From NCBI RefSeq assembly GCF_000421965.1, contig NZ_ATAY01000034.1, positions 62,001 to 126,000 of the forward strand: a stretch of 64,000 bases of DNA, written 5' to 3'. Shown piece by piece: positions 25,536 to 34,721 of the stretch. The notes below the pieces were generated by a model that did no database searches, was not told the origin of the DNA, and was given only the letters and a program-made list of their open reading frames with translations. The position numbers were made by a program, and so were the translations under genes. Source of the DNA: Ruminiclostridium papyrosolvens C7 (GTDB taxonomy: Bacteria; Bacillota; Clostridia; Acetivibrionales; DSM-1351). The stretch's first letter is position 1, and each line of letters opens with the position of its first letter.

Positions 25536-26926
25536 ATAAACCAGTTTACAGAAAGCCAGTTTGCCATCCTTGCAGTTTTCATTTCCTCGGTTTCATTCCC
25601 TGTAACAGGACATGCATTTACACTGTCGCGGTACATCTGGTTTACAAAATCCAGACCTAGCTTTGGTTTTGCAAAATCAGCATTAAACAGGAAAATTCTT
25701 GATTCAGGATCATGTATCCATGGGAAAAAGTTGCGGTGGAGCATTTCGGGTTTGTAGAACCATGGATATCCGCCGAATATTTCATCGGCACATTCACCGC
25801 TTAATGCAACAGTATGTCTTTTTTTAATCTGCTTGCAATAGTAAAGCAGAGAGGAGTCTATGTCCGCCATGCCGGGGTAGTCTCTATATTTTACCGCATC
25901 GTAAAGAAGATCTGCGATTGTTTGCTGGCTTACAGTAAGGACGGTATGGTCTGTGCCAAGATACTCACTTAGCCAGACCGCATAACTATCATCACTTTCG
26001 GGCTGGAAGCTTGTAGAGGTAAAGTGCTGCTTATTTCCTTCATATTCAAAGGAATAGGTACACAATAAGTCCCCATTTTTCTTGTCGGCCCGAGCAACAG
26101 CTGTTACTACTGATGAATCGAGTCCCCCGGACAATAAAGTACATAAGGGTACATCAGAAACCAGCTGTCTCTGAATTGCATCTGTGAGATAAAATTTTGT
26201 TTTTTCGACAATAGTACTTTCACTATCCTCTAGCTCGTAAGCCTGCAAAGACCAGTATTTGCGTAATTCAAGTCCGTTACAGTTATAAATTCCATGAAAG
26301 CCGGGTGAAATTTCAAGAATATTTTTGAAGATTCCGCTATTAGACGGGCGCATTGGGGAGAGGTATAACAGCTGCCAAATACCTTCACTGTCAAGCTCCG
26401 CTTTAATCTTGGGATGTTTCAAAATTGATTTTACTTCTGAGGAGAAAATTAAAGTATCTCCGACCAAAGTATAAAAAAACGGTTTTACGCCCATTCTGTC
26501 TCTGGATACGTAAACCTGTTTTTTATCATCATCATAAACTGCAAAAGCAAAGATACCATTAAGTTTTTCCGAACATCCCATACCCCAAAGTATGTACGAA
26601 TAAAGCAAAACCTCCGTATCGCAGTGAGTTTTAAATTCCACTCCCAGATTTTCAAGCTCTGACCGCAATTCATTTGAATTATATAGCTCGCCGTTGTAAA
26701 CAATAGTATAGGTTTTACCCTCGAAAACAGCAGTCATAGGCTGCAAGCCGTTAGCAACATCAATAACGGCAAGTCTGTTATGGCCAAAGCAAACATATTC
26801 ATCTCTGAAAAAACCGTGTTGATCAGGGCCTCTGTGAACAGTAGTCAGTCTCATGGCTTCGAGGGTTTCCTGAGAGATGCTTCTTGTACCATCTTTAAAA
26901 TTTACCAAACCAAGAATTGAGCACAT
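25517..26926 (-). pseudogene. asnB: Asparagine synthetase AsnB, N-terminal part, truncated by insertion
   Basis: A 469-residue frame with the complete class II glutaminase domain (nucleophile C2 in MCSILGLV) and most of the synthetase domain, including the ATP-binding loop LLSGGLDSS. It ends abruptly at WFMVSLLD because the inserted element supplies a TGA (25519-25517) just past the core site. The missing C-terminus lies at 20858-21283. A full AsnB makes asparagine from aspartate, ATP and glutamine. The truncated protein could still hydrolyse glutamine but should not complete synthesis. RBS GGAGG precedes the ATG. Type could change to intact if the element excises. Confidence 0.93.
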
Positions 26927-26965
26927 ATTTTATCCTCCAGAAAGTATTCGTATCAATACGAGACA

Positions 26966-27001
26966 ATGGGACAATTATCATTGCTGACGCCATTGTCCCA
27001 T
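26966..27001 (-). repeat. 10-bp inverted repeat upstream of asnB
   Basis: ATGGGACAAT (26966-26975) and ATTGTCCCAT (26992-27001). On the minus strand it contains GAC-AATGGC-GTC, a possible hexaloop hairpin with a 3-bp stem. No T-run follows, so an antitermination role is uncertain. It may simply end the chemoreceptor transcript. Confidence 0.45.
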
Positions 27002-27047
27002 GCTCTTATTAGTATATGAATATTTGAGGTGATTTGTGCTTTACAAT

Positions 27048-28577
27048 TTAATGAATATTTATATCAATACCTACTACTCCAACGATTTCGCCTGTGTCTG
27101 ATTTAATAGGAGAGGAAACTGTAATACATGGATTTCTGGTTATGGCAGAAATATATATAGAGGATACAAAATTCTCGCCTTTAATACTCCGCTTGAACCA
27201 TTCACGGACATTTGCGTTTGCTATGCCGGCTTTTGGTATTGAGCATATAAAACGGCCTTTTTTATCATTGGTCCACACAGCCTCTACATAAGGGTACTTA
27301 TTTTTAAAATCCATTAAAATTTCTTCATGAACGGTGCTATCTTTAGAATTTATGATTTCACTTTTGGAACAAAGTTCATTATATATAATGGAAAGAGAAC
27401 TTTTTGCCTTCTCCATTGCGTCGTTGCCAAGTGCCTCAACATCTTCCGCTTCACCCGAAAACAATTCGGATAGGGTAGAGGAGGCTTCGTTAAGCCGTAT
27501 ACCCATAGAGGAGATTTCTTCTATATTATTTTTCTGCTGGTGAACAGATGTACATACATCATCCACCGACCGTGAAGTTTCAGACAAAACATCTTCCACA
27601 TCCCTAATCTGATTTCCCACATTTTGTGCAATGAGAACCTCCTGCTTGGATAAGGAACTTATTTTATCCATCATACCAAATACATCGTTAAATGAAGAAT
27701 CAATTTTCTCCAGATATTTTTCAATACTTTTTGTTGCAGAAATACCTTCATCAACCATAGAGGCATTTTCCCTTACAACAGTATAAACGCTTCCGACTTC
27801 TCCATGAATGGATTTAATCAGTGAACCTATTTCTTCCACTGATTTGCCTGTATTGTCTGCAAGTTTGTGAATTTCAGCTGCCACGACGGCAAAGCCCTTT
27901 CCATGTTCTCCGGCACGGGCAGATTCAATGGTTGCATTTAATGCAAGAAGCTGAGTCTGCTTTGAAATACTGCTTACAGTCTCCAGAATATGCTCGATTT
28001 CCCCGGAGGTTTTTTGAAGTCTCTCCATATTTACAAGAGTTTTATTAGAAGATTCGTGAATACTATCTATAGTCTTTACAATCTGCATAATTTCTTCCAG
28101 ACTCAATCTGACTGTATCCTTGGATATTGAACTTTTTTCAATCATTTGACCGGTTATATCTTTTGCATTGTTTAACAAATCCACAATATTTTTAACTTCG
28201 GAAAGAGTATTGGTAATACTGTCGTAGACATGTTCATTTTTGTTGGCCATTTCCTTAACTTCGTCATAAACATATTTGGCAAATTCATTGTTTTCATCTA
28301 ATGTCACCGAAATATTTTCGGAAACGGATGAAATCTGACTTGAGGTAACCTGAACTTCAAAATTAAATTTTTTCAGGTCACTTTTCAGTTTTTTAATTCT
28401 GTCAGTATATAGCCTGAATTTTCCCTGAATAAGTTTCCAAGTAACCGAAAAGTATACTATAAATACAATAAGATTCAATATTAGCTTAATATATAAATTT
28501 ATCCCTGAAAAACATACCAAAAAAGTTGATACTAGAAAAAACAGACAGCTTGCAACTATGTAGGAAGAGCTTTTCAT
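27048..28577 (-). CDS. Methyl-accepting chemotaxis protein with C-terminal sensor domain
   Basis: A 509-residue chemoreceptor. Two adjacent hydrophobic helices (about residues 8-28 and 31-50) anchor it. The signalling hairpin follows, with the invariant tip LLALNATIESARAGEHGKGF (residues 210-229). The sensor-like region sits after the signalling domain (about 395-509): FKNKYPYVEAVWTNDKKGRF and GEIVGVVGIDINIH resemble a Cache/PDC domain. There is almost no extracytoplasmic loop between the helices, so sensing is probably cytoplasmic. Ligand unknown. RBS GGAGAGAAG precedes the ATG. No other chemotaxis gene is nearby. Confidence 0.88.
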   Translation of the reverse strand: MKSSSYIVASCLFFLVSTFLVCFSGINLYIKLILNLIVFIVYFSVTWKLIQGKFRLYTDRIKKLKSDLKKFNFEVQVTSSQISSVSENISVTLDENNEFAKYVYDEVKEMANKNEHVYDSITNTLSEVKNIVDLLNNAKDITGQMIEKSSISKDTVRLSLEEIMQIVKTIDSIHESSNKTLVNMERLQKTSGEIEHILETVSSISKQTQLLALNATIESARAGEHGKGFAVVAAEIHKLADNTGKSVEEIGSLIKSIHGEVGSVYTVVRENASMVDEGISATKSIEKYLEKIDSSFNDVFGMMDKISSLSKQEVLIAQNVGNQIRDVEDVLSETSRSVDDVCTSVHQQKNNIEEISSMGIRLNEASSTLSELFSGEAEDVEALGNDAMEKAKSSLSIIYNELCSKSEIINSKDSTVHEEILMDFKNKYPYVEAVWTNDKKGRFICSIPKAGIANANVREWFKRSIKGENFVSSIYISAITRNPCITVSSPIKSDTGEIVGVVGIDINIH

Positions 28578-28620
28578 TAAACTTCTCTCCGTTTCGTTAA
28601 ATTATTAATACTATCATGTT

Positions 28621-28671
28621 AAAAAACGACAAAAGGGACAGTAGTAGGTTGGTACGTATTGTCCCTTTTGT
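28621..28671 (-). terminator. Terminator after glnN
   Basis: ACAAAAGGGACA (28671-28660 on minus) pairs with its complement at 28640-28629; a T6 run follows on the minus strand (28626-28621). Confidence 0.8.
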
Positions 28672-28702
28672 GTCAGATACAATTATATTTTATTTTTCTA
28701 TG

Positions 28703-30799
28703 CTATATATTGAAAAGTAAGTCAGCATAACAAGGGAATGGATACAAATCTTTTGGAATAATTGCTTCCAGCTTATCTGCATCAGCTCTCAATGATTCCA
28801 TAGCAGGCACTACAATTTTACTGAATGCCTCTGCCTGTTTTAATGCACTTGTGTCTTCAGCACTTGCTTTTTCTATAGCTTTCTTCAAAGAGTTTATATT
28901 TGAAGAGAAGGAGCTTAATACAGGTGACAACTCTTTAAGAACAGAGGACTGTGCGGATACTTCAACTGACATTCCGGTAGCTTTTACGGAATTTATTGTA
29001 TCGGACAAATCCTTGCTGAACTTAAATGCAGCTGGAAGAAGCTCGGTTTTAGCCATTGATATCATAGTCAAAGCTTCGATATTAATTGTTTTAACATAAT
29101 TTTCAAGTAATATTTCATATCTGGACTCAATTTCAGAATTACTGAGAACTCCATGCTTAACAAATACGGCTACGTTTTTATCTTTTATGAATGTAGGTAT
29201 ACATTCAACAGTTGACTTAAGATTGAGCAACCCTCTGCTTTCAGCTTCAGCAACCCATTCATCGGTATAGTTGTTGCCGTTGAATATTATACGCTTGTGC
29301 TCCTTGATAGTTTCAGATATCAAATCTGTAACTGCACTTGAAAGATCACTTTGTCCCTCCAGAGTGTCAGCAAACTTTTGGAGGACTTCAGCAACTATTG
29401 TATTCAGTACAAAGTTCGGACCAGAAATAGATGCTGAAGATCCAAGCATTCTGAATTCAAATTTATTACCTGTAAATGCAAATGGTGACGTTCTGTTACG
29501 GTCAGTTGTATCTTTAGGAAGCTTTGGCAAGCTTGCAACACCTGTTTCGAGAATGGAGTTGTATGCTTTACCCTTAGCTTTTCCGTTTTCAAGCTGAGTA
29601 AGGATGTCTGTTAATTGATCTCCAAGGAACATTGATACTATAGCTGGAGGAGCTTCATTTGCACCAAGTCTGTGGTCGTTTCCGGCAGATGCTACTGAAA
29701 GACGCATCAAATCCTGATAATCGTCAACAGCTTTAATAACTGCACACAGGAAAACAAGGAACTGAACATTTTCATGGGGAGTTGATCCCGGCTCCAACAG
29801 GTTCTGACCGTCATTAGTTGACATTGACCAGTTGTTATGTTTACCTGAACCGTTTACACCTGCAAATGGTTTTTCGTGGAGCAGGCATACAAGATTGTGT
29901 CTGAGAGCTATTTTCTGCATGAGTTCCATAGTAAGCTGATTGTGGTCGGTTGCTATGTTTGAAGTTGTGAATATAGGAGCCAATTCGTGTTGAGCAGGAG
30001 CAACTTCATTATGTTTTGTTTTAGCTGCAATTCCCAGTTCCCACAGTTCTTTATCAAGATCCTTCATGTAGTTGGAAACTCTTTCCTTGATGTTTCCAAA
30101 GTAATGGTCTTCCAGCTCCTGTCCCTTTGGAGGCCTGTTGCCGAAAAGTGTTCTTCCTGTGAAAATCAGGTCTTTTCTCTTTTTATATAAGTCTCTGTCA
30201 ATCAGGAAGTATTCCTGCTCAGGTCCTACAGTAGTTGTAACCCTTGTTGCAGTGGTGTTTCCAAATAATTTCAAAATTCTTAGAGCCTGTTTGTTGAGAG
30301 CTTCCATTGAACGGAGCAAAGGAGTCTTTTTGTCTAAAACTTCTCCGGTATACGAACAGAAAGCCGTTGGGATATAAAGAGTGCCATCTTTAACAAAGGC
30401 TGGTGAAGTACAGTCCCAAGCAGTATATCCTCTGGCTTCAAAAGTTGCTCTGAGTCCGCCGGAAGGGAAGGAGGAAGCATCAGGCTCACCCTTTACAAGG
30501 TCCTTGCCGGTAAATTCCATAATGACCCTTCCGTCATCTGTAGGCGAAATAAAAGAGTCATGCTTTTCAGCCGTGATACCTGTCATAGGCTGGAACCAGT
30601 GAGTGAAATGTGTTGCACCCTTTTCCATAGCCCAATCCTTCATTGCATTTGCAACAACGTCAGCCACTGTTACATCCAGTGCTAAACCTTCATCAATAGT
30701 CTTTTTTAAAGACTTATAAGTAGTTTTTGGAAGACGTTCACGCATAGCTGCATCATTAAATACGTTACTTCCATAAATTTCTGTAACACGAAAATCCAT
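28703..30799 (-). CDS. glnN: Type III glutamine synthetase
   Basis: A 698-residue GSIII enzyme, which makes glutamine from glutamate, ammonia and ATP. Length and motifs differ from [40 protein letters not shown] and the catalytic-core region [16 protein letters not shown]. It is a second glutamine synthetase besides the GSI at 39777. The ATG follows AGGAGGGG. The leader (30852-30912) has a hexaloop hairpin overlapping a terminator, so expression is probably controlled by the ANTAR protein. It lies directly after gatCAB on the same strand but has its own attenuator. Confidence 0.95.
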   Translation of the reverse strand: MDFRVTEIYGSNVFNDAAMRERLPKTTYKSLKKTIDEGLALDVTVADVVANAMKDWAMEKGATHFTHWFQPMTGITAEKHDSFISPTDDGRVIMEFTGKDLVKGEPDASSFPSGGLRATFEARGYTAWDCTSPAFVKDGTLYIPTAFCSYTGEVLDKKTPLLRSMEALNKQALRILKLFGNTTATRVTTTVGPEQEYFLIDRDLYKKRKDLIFTGRTLFGNRPPKGQELEDHYFGNIKERVSNYMKDLDKELWELGIAAKTKHNEVAPAQHELAPIFTTSNIATDHNQLTMELMQKIALRHNLVCLLHEKPFAGVNGSGKHNNWSMSTNDGQNLLEPGSTPHENVQFLVFLCAVIKAVDDYQDLMRLSVASAGNDHRLGANEAPPAIVSMFLGDQLTDILTQLENGKAKGKAYNSILETGVASLPKLPKDTTDRNRTSPFAFTGNKFEFRMLGSSASISGPNFVLNTIVAEVLQKFADTLEGQSDLSSAVTDLISETIKEHKRIIFNGNNYTDEWVAEAESRGLLNLKSTVECIPTFIKDKNVAVFVKHGVLSNSEIESRYEILLENYVKTINIEALTMISMAKTELLPAAFKFSKDLSDTINSVKATGMSVEVSAQSSVLKELSPVLSSFSSNINSLKKAIEKASAEDTSALKQAEAFSKIVVPAMESLRADADKLEAIIPKDLYPFPCYADLLFNI

Positions 30800-30851
30800 G
30801 TTAACCCCTCCTTGAATAATTTAAATTTAATTAATTGTCAATGTAATATAT

Positions 30852-30912
30852 AAAAAAAGACATTCCACCCCTTAAAAATATTTTTTAAGGAAGTGAAACG
30901 CCTTTGTTTCAC
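30852..30912 (-). promoter_or_regulatory. ANTAR-type hexaloop hairpin and terminator (glnN leader)
   Basis: Minus strand: GTGAAAC (30912-30906), loop AAAGGC, GTTTCAC (30899-30893), a perfect 7-bp stem. The terminator starts with GGCGTTTCAC and pairs across an ATA loop with the strand ending GGAATGTC (to 30859), followed by T7. The two forms share the whole 3' arm. Clearest example in the window. Confidence 0.87.
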
Positions 30913-30939
30913 AAAATCTATTAAGCTTTTGTATATTTC

Positions 30940-32380
30940 TTAGCTTTTAAGCTTGTTTAGCTCGCTTCTCAGAATTTCCTGAATTACTTTAGGATTGCCT
31001 CTCCCTGCCAATGCTCTTGAACATTGCCCCATACAAAAACCCGAAAGTCTTTTCCTTACCTTCAAGATATTCTGCAACAGCTTTTTCATTATTCGACAGT
31101 ATTTCTTTAACCGTGTTTTCTACTTCAGATGTATCATTTATTACCTTATAGCCCTTTTCAGCTATAATAGCTTCAGGCTCCTTACCTGTTTCAAACATTT
31201 CTGCCAATACTTTCTTAGCGTTGTTTGAAGTAATCTCATCGCTGTCCATCATCTTTATAAGTCTTCCTAACAGTTTTCCGTCAAATGGAATATCCTCAGG
31301 TGAAATACAGCTGTCATTGAGCCTTCTCAATACTTCAACTACTATAAAATTAGCGGCTGTTTTAGGATTTCCCGATTCAGCTACAGTAGCTTCAAAGAAA
31401 TCTGAAAGGCTTACGGAAGTCAGCAGTAGATTTGCATCAGCCTCGTTAATTCCATAGTCTTTAGTATATCTTTCAAATCTCTTGTTCGGAAGTTCCGGAA
31501 GAGATTTTCTCAGCTTATCAATATCCTCCCTTGTAAAGGAGACAGGTACTATATCCGGTTCAGGAAAATATCTGTAGTCATGGGCATTTTCCTTGCTTCT
31601 TAGTGACTTGCTTTCTCCCTTGCTGTCATCCCAACGTCTTGTTTCCTGAATTATTTTTTTACCTTCGTCAAGAAGCTCCGACTGTCTGTTGATTTCATAA
31701 TCAATAGCTCTTGCAATAGCCTTTATGGAGTTGATATTTTTCATTTCTGTCCTTGTGCCAAGTTCATCAGTACCAACCGGTCTAATAGACACATTAACAT
31801 CGGCTCTCAGAGAGCCTTCCTCCATACGGCAGTCCGAAACGCCGGAGTAGAGGAGCATCAAACGAACCTTTTCAACAAATTCTCTCGCTTCCTCTGCGGA
31901 GGACAAATCAGGTTTGGTTACAATCTCTATCAGAGGAACTCCGCAACGATTATAATCTGCAAGACTGTATCTGTCATAGCTGTCATGAAGAAGCTTTCCT
32001 GCATCTTCCTCCAGATGAATTCTTTCAATTCTGATGAATTTTTCTCCATCAGGTGTATTTATAGTCAACCCTCCATCTTTGCAGATGGGAAGATCAAATT
32101 GCGATATCTGATAAGCCTTTGGTAAATCCGGGTAAAAATAATTTTTTCTATCCATTTTTGAAAATTCATTTATCTTGCAGTTTAAGGCCAAGCCTGCCAT
32201 TACAGTATATTCAACTGCTTGTTTGTTGAGAACAGGCAAAGTTCCGGGCATTCCTGTACAAACGGGACAACACCTGGTATTTGGCTCGCCGCCGAAACTT
32301 ACGGGACAATCGCAGAAAATTTTCGATTTCGTAGATAACTCCGAATGTATTTCCAAGCCTATAGTAGGGATATATTTCAT
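30940..32380 (-). CDS. gatB: Asp-tRNA(Asn)/Glu-tRNA(Gln) amidotransferase subunit B, frameshifted
   Basis: GatB presents mis-acylated tRNA and activates it with ATP; with GatA and GatC it makes Gln-tRNA(Gln) or Asn-tRNA(Asn). The N-terminus (YIPTIGLEIHSEL), the zinc-binding cysteines (CDCPVSFGGEPNTRCCPVC) and the catalytic cradle are normal. The reading frame as written stops at 30989 after a non-family tail. Removing one base from the G4 run (31027-31030) gives a proper GatB tail, GNPKVIQEILRSELNKLKS, ending at 30940 for 479 residues. The extra base is probably a sequencing error, because the tail domain is needed for tRNA binding. Confidence 0.92.
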
Positions 32381-32398
32381 CGTTATGCTCCTTTCTTG

Positions 32399-33859
32399 CT
32401 ATATAGCGGGAACTCTGAACTTATCGGCAAACTCAGCCTCAAAATTCGCAGCAGCCCTGAATATCTCTTTTTCTCCTAATGGCTTACCTGTAAAGGAAAG
32501 ACCAATAGGAAGTCCCTTTGAATCGTAGCCGCATGGGACTGATATAGAAGGAAGTCCAGCTATATTTACAGCAACAGTGTAAATATCTGCAAGATACATT
32601 GTAAGTGGATTATTTGTATTCTGCCCTATTTTGAATGCGGTCTCAGGAGCAGTAGGATGCAGAACTACATCATATTTTGAAAAAGCCTCATTAAAGCCAT
32701 TGCTTATTAATGTTCTAAGTTTGAGGGCTTTTTTGTAATAAGCGTCGTAGTAACCTGAGGCAAGAGCGTAGGTTCCAAGAAGAATTCTTCTCTTAACCTC
32801 TTTTCCAAAGCCCTCAGCTCTTGATTTGCCGATTAGTTCGTTAAAGGATTTGCAGTTATCTGCCCTATAGCCATATTTTACTCCGTCATACCTCGATAGA
32901 TTTGAACTTGCCTCGGCAGAGGACATGAGATAGTAGGCAGGTACGGCGTGTTTCAATACCGGCATTGAGAACTCCTCTATTTTTGCCCCCATACTCTCCA
33001 AATTGTCAATTGATTTATATAATGAATCCTTTATCTCGGCATTTAAGCCTTCTGTCAGGTACTCCTTGGGCAAACCAATCTTAAGGCCCTTTATATCACC
33101 TGAAACAGAAGAACTGTAGTTTGAATCGTTTTCGTATTTTAAGGAAGTAGCATCTTTGGGATCGTTTCCGCAGATACTGTCCAGAATTATTGCGCAATCC
33201 TCAACGGTTTTAGCGATGGGGCCTATCTGGTCAAAGGAGGATGCAAAAGCAACTAAACCATATCTTGAAACCAATCCATAAGTAGGTTTCATACCAACAA
33301 CTCCGCAAAAGGAGGCGGGCTGTCTTACTGAACCGCCTGTATCAGAACCAAGAGAACCAAGGGCTAAAGAAGCAGATACACAAGCGGCGGAACCGCCTGA
33401 CGAACCACCGGGGACCCTTGCTACGTCAAAAGGATTTTTTGTTGTCTTAAATGCTGAATTCTCCGTAGAACCTCCCATAGCAAATTCATCCAGATTTGTT
33501 TTTCCAAGAATAACTGCATTGTCTGTCAGAAGTCTGTTTACCGCAGTTGCTGTATATGGCGAAACAAAGTCCTCAAGTATTTTTGAAGCACATGTAGTTT
33601 TAGTTCCCTCAATACATATGTTATCTTTTATACTTAGTGGAATACCTGTAAGCATGGATGATTTACCGCTATCTATAATATTCTGTGCCTGTTGGGCATT
33701 CTCCAGCGCCATATCTTCAGTAACTGAAAGATATGACTCTACTTTACCGTCAATTATATTAATTCTGTCCAAATACATACGGGTGAGCTCAACAGCACTT
33801 ATTTCCTTATTATCAAGAAGCCCTCGGGCCTCTTTAATAGTTAACCTCGTTATATCCAT
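32399..33859 (-). CDS. gatA: Amidotransferase subunit A (glutaminase)
   Basis: A 486-residue amidase-signature enzyme that releases ammonia from glutamine for GatB. The Ser-cisSer-Lys catalytic elements are visible in LSIKDNICI, GGSSGGSAA and GSDTGGSVRQPAS. I start at the ATG at 33859, directly after AAGGAGGTCCTC; the ATG at 33877 overlaps that site and the end of gatC. It lies 10 bases after gatC and 18 bases before gatB, a compact operon in the order C-A-B. Confidence 0.95.
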   Translation of the reverse strand: MDITRLTIKEARGLLDNKEISAVELTRMYLDRINIIDGKVESYLSVTEDMALENAQQAQNIIDSGKSSMLTGIPLSIKDNICIEGTKTTCASKILEDFVSPYTATAVNRLLTDNAVILGKTNLDEFAMGGSTENSAFKTTKNPFDVARVPGGSSGGSAACVSASLALGSLGSDTGGSVRQPASFCGVVGMKPTYGLVSRYGLVAFASSFDQIGPIAKTVEDCAIILDSICGNDPKDATSLKYENDSNYSSSVSGDIKGLKIGLPKEYLTEGLNAEIKDSLYKSIDNLESMGAKIEEFSMPVLKHAVPAYYLMSSAEASSNLSRYDGVKYGYRADNCKSFNELIGKSRAEGFGKEVKRRILLGTYALASGYYDAYYKKALKLRTLISNGFNEAFSKYDVVLHPTAPETAFKIGQNTNNPLTMYLADIYTVAVNIAGLPSISVPCGYDSKGLPIGLSFTGKPLGEKEIFRAAANFEAEFADKFRVPAI

Positions 33860-33869
33860 GAGGACCTCC

Positions 33870-34163
33870 TTATTCAATCATCTTAGGAATAGCAAAACAA
33901 TTTTCCATGGTCTTTTTTGAATTTGACAGGATTTTTTCGGTTTCAAATGAATCCCCGGGATTATCTTCCCTCATATTATTCGTTACGCGGGATATGTGTT
34001 CGGTTGCATCTATATGTTCTGTATCAATATTTTTGATAGTATCCATTAACCCTATAATATCTCGCATATCATCAGCAAGTGATTGTATTTCGTTATCATC
34101 AAGAGATAATTTTGCAAGATTCGCTATATATTTAATGTAATCATTAGGTTCAGAATTTGTCAT
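33870..34163 (-). CDS. gatC: Amidotransferase subunit C
   Basis: A 97-residue GatC, the small subunit that wraps around GatA and stabilises the complex. The typical pattern IANLAKLSLDDNEIQSLADDM and the C-terminal LREDxP-like MREDNPGDSF are visible. The ATG follows AAGGAGGTACG. It is the first gene of gatCAB and has a 150-base leader with an ANTAR-type attenuator. Confidence 0.93.
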   Translation of the reverse strand: MTNSEPNDYIKYIANLAKLSLDDNEIQSLADDMRDIIGLMDTIKNIDTEHIDATEHISRVTNNMREDNPGDSFETEKILSNSKKTMENCFAIPKMIE

Positions 34164-34240
34164 AACGTACCTCCTTGATTTGTAATTTTCAACGTAAATT
34201 TAAGCTTTGCAAAAAGTTGAAAATTATATACTATATAAAT

Positions 34241-34301
34241 AAAAAAACTGTACCAAACAAACATTTAGATAAAAACGTTTGTTGACACAGCACCTTTGCT
34301 G
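34241..34301 (-). promoter_or_regulatory. ANTAR-type hexaloop hairpin and terminator (gatCAB leader)
   Basis: Minus strand: CAGC (34301-34298), loop AAAGGT, GCTG (34291-34288). The terminator pairs CTGTGTCAACAAAC (from 34290) with the strand ending GTACAG (34248), with one bulge, followed by T7. Three bases of the 3' arm are shared. Confidence 0.75.
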
Positions 34302-34321
34302 CAATTAATTAATTTACAACC

Positions 34322-34350
34322 ATTATAATATACGTCCTGCAAAAATGCAA
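34322..34350 (-). promoter_or_regulatory. Promoter of gatCAB
   Basis: Minus strand TTGCAT (34350-34345), 17 bp, TATAAT (34327-34322). It places the transcript start just upstream of the hexaloop hairpin. Confidence 0.7.
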
Positions 34351-34495
34351 TACTTTTTCAAGAAAACATTTTTATAGCAGAAACAAGCTTAATATCTGCC
34401 TTTCCGTGACGCTGCTGTAGTTTCAACGTTTTTCAAAATAAATTGAAGATGGAACTGTTTTGCAGGATTGAAAATTAAAAATTGCAAAAAAAGTA

Positions 34496-34524
34496 TTGAC
34501 GTATAATTATTTTCTTAGTAAAAT
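34496..34524 (+). promoter_or_regulatory. Promoter of the glutamate synthase operon
   Basis: TTGACG (34496-34501), 17 bp, TAAAAT (34519-34524). The predicted start near 34531 gives a leader of about 190 bases. Confidence 0.75.
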
Positions 34525-34577
34525 ACTCTTGAAGATAAATTGCAGGTATGTCACATAAGTGAAAAATTAATAAACGA

Positions 34578-34636
34578 AGAACAATGGCGTTCTCATAAAA
34601 ACCTGATTTTAAGGGTTTGTATGAGTACGCTTTTTT
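34578..34636 (+). promoter_or_regulatory. ANTAR-type hexaloop hairpin and terminator (glutamate synthase leader)
   Basis: AGAAC (34578-34582), loop AATGGC, GTTCT (34589-34593). The terminator pairs GCGTTCTCATAAAAACC (34587-34603) with GGTTTGTATGAGTACGC (to 34630), followed by T6. A small upstream hairpin TCAC-ATAA-GTGA could be the first stem of a two-hairpin ANTAR site. Confidence 0.85.
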
Positions 34637-34721
34637 GTTACCCAAATATGTGACTGTTATTTTTATAAATATAGAATTTATTATTTTGATTTTTATTTTT
34701 TTAGTAAAGGAAGTGTACGAC

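Noticed and set aside
34617-34721. In-frame extension of the glutamate synthase glutaminase gene
   Set aside because: The region is the attenuator and T-rich leader; AAAGGAAG and family alignment place the start at 34722.
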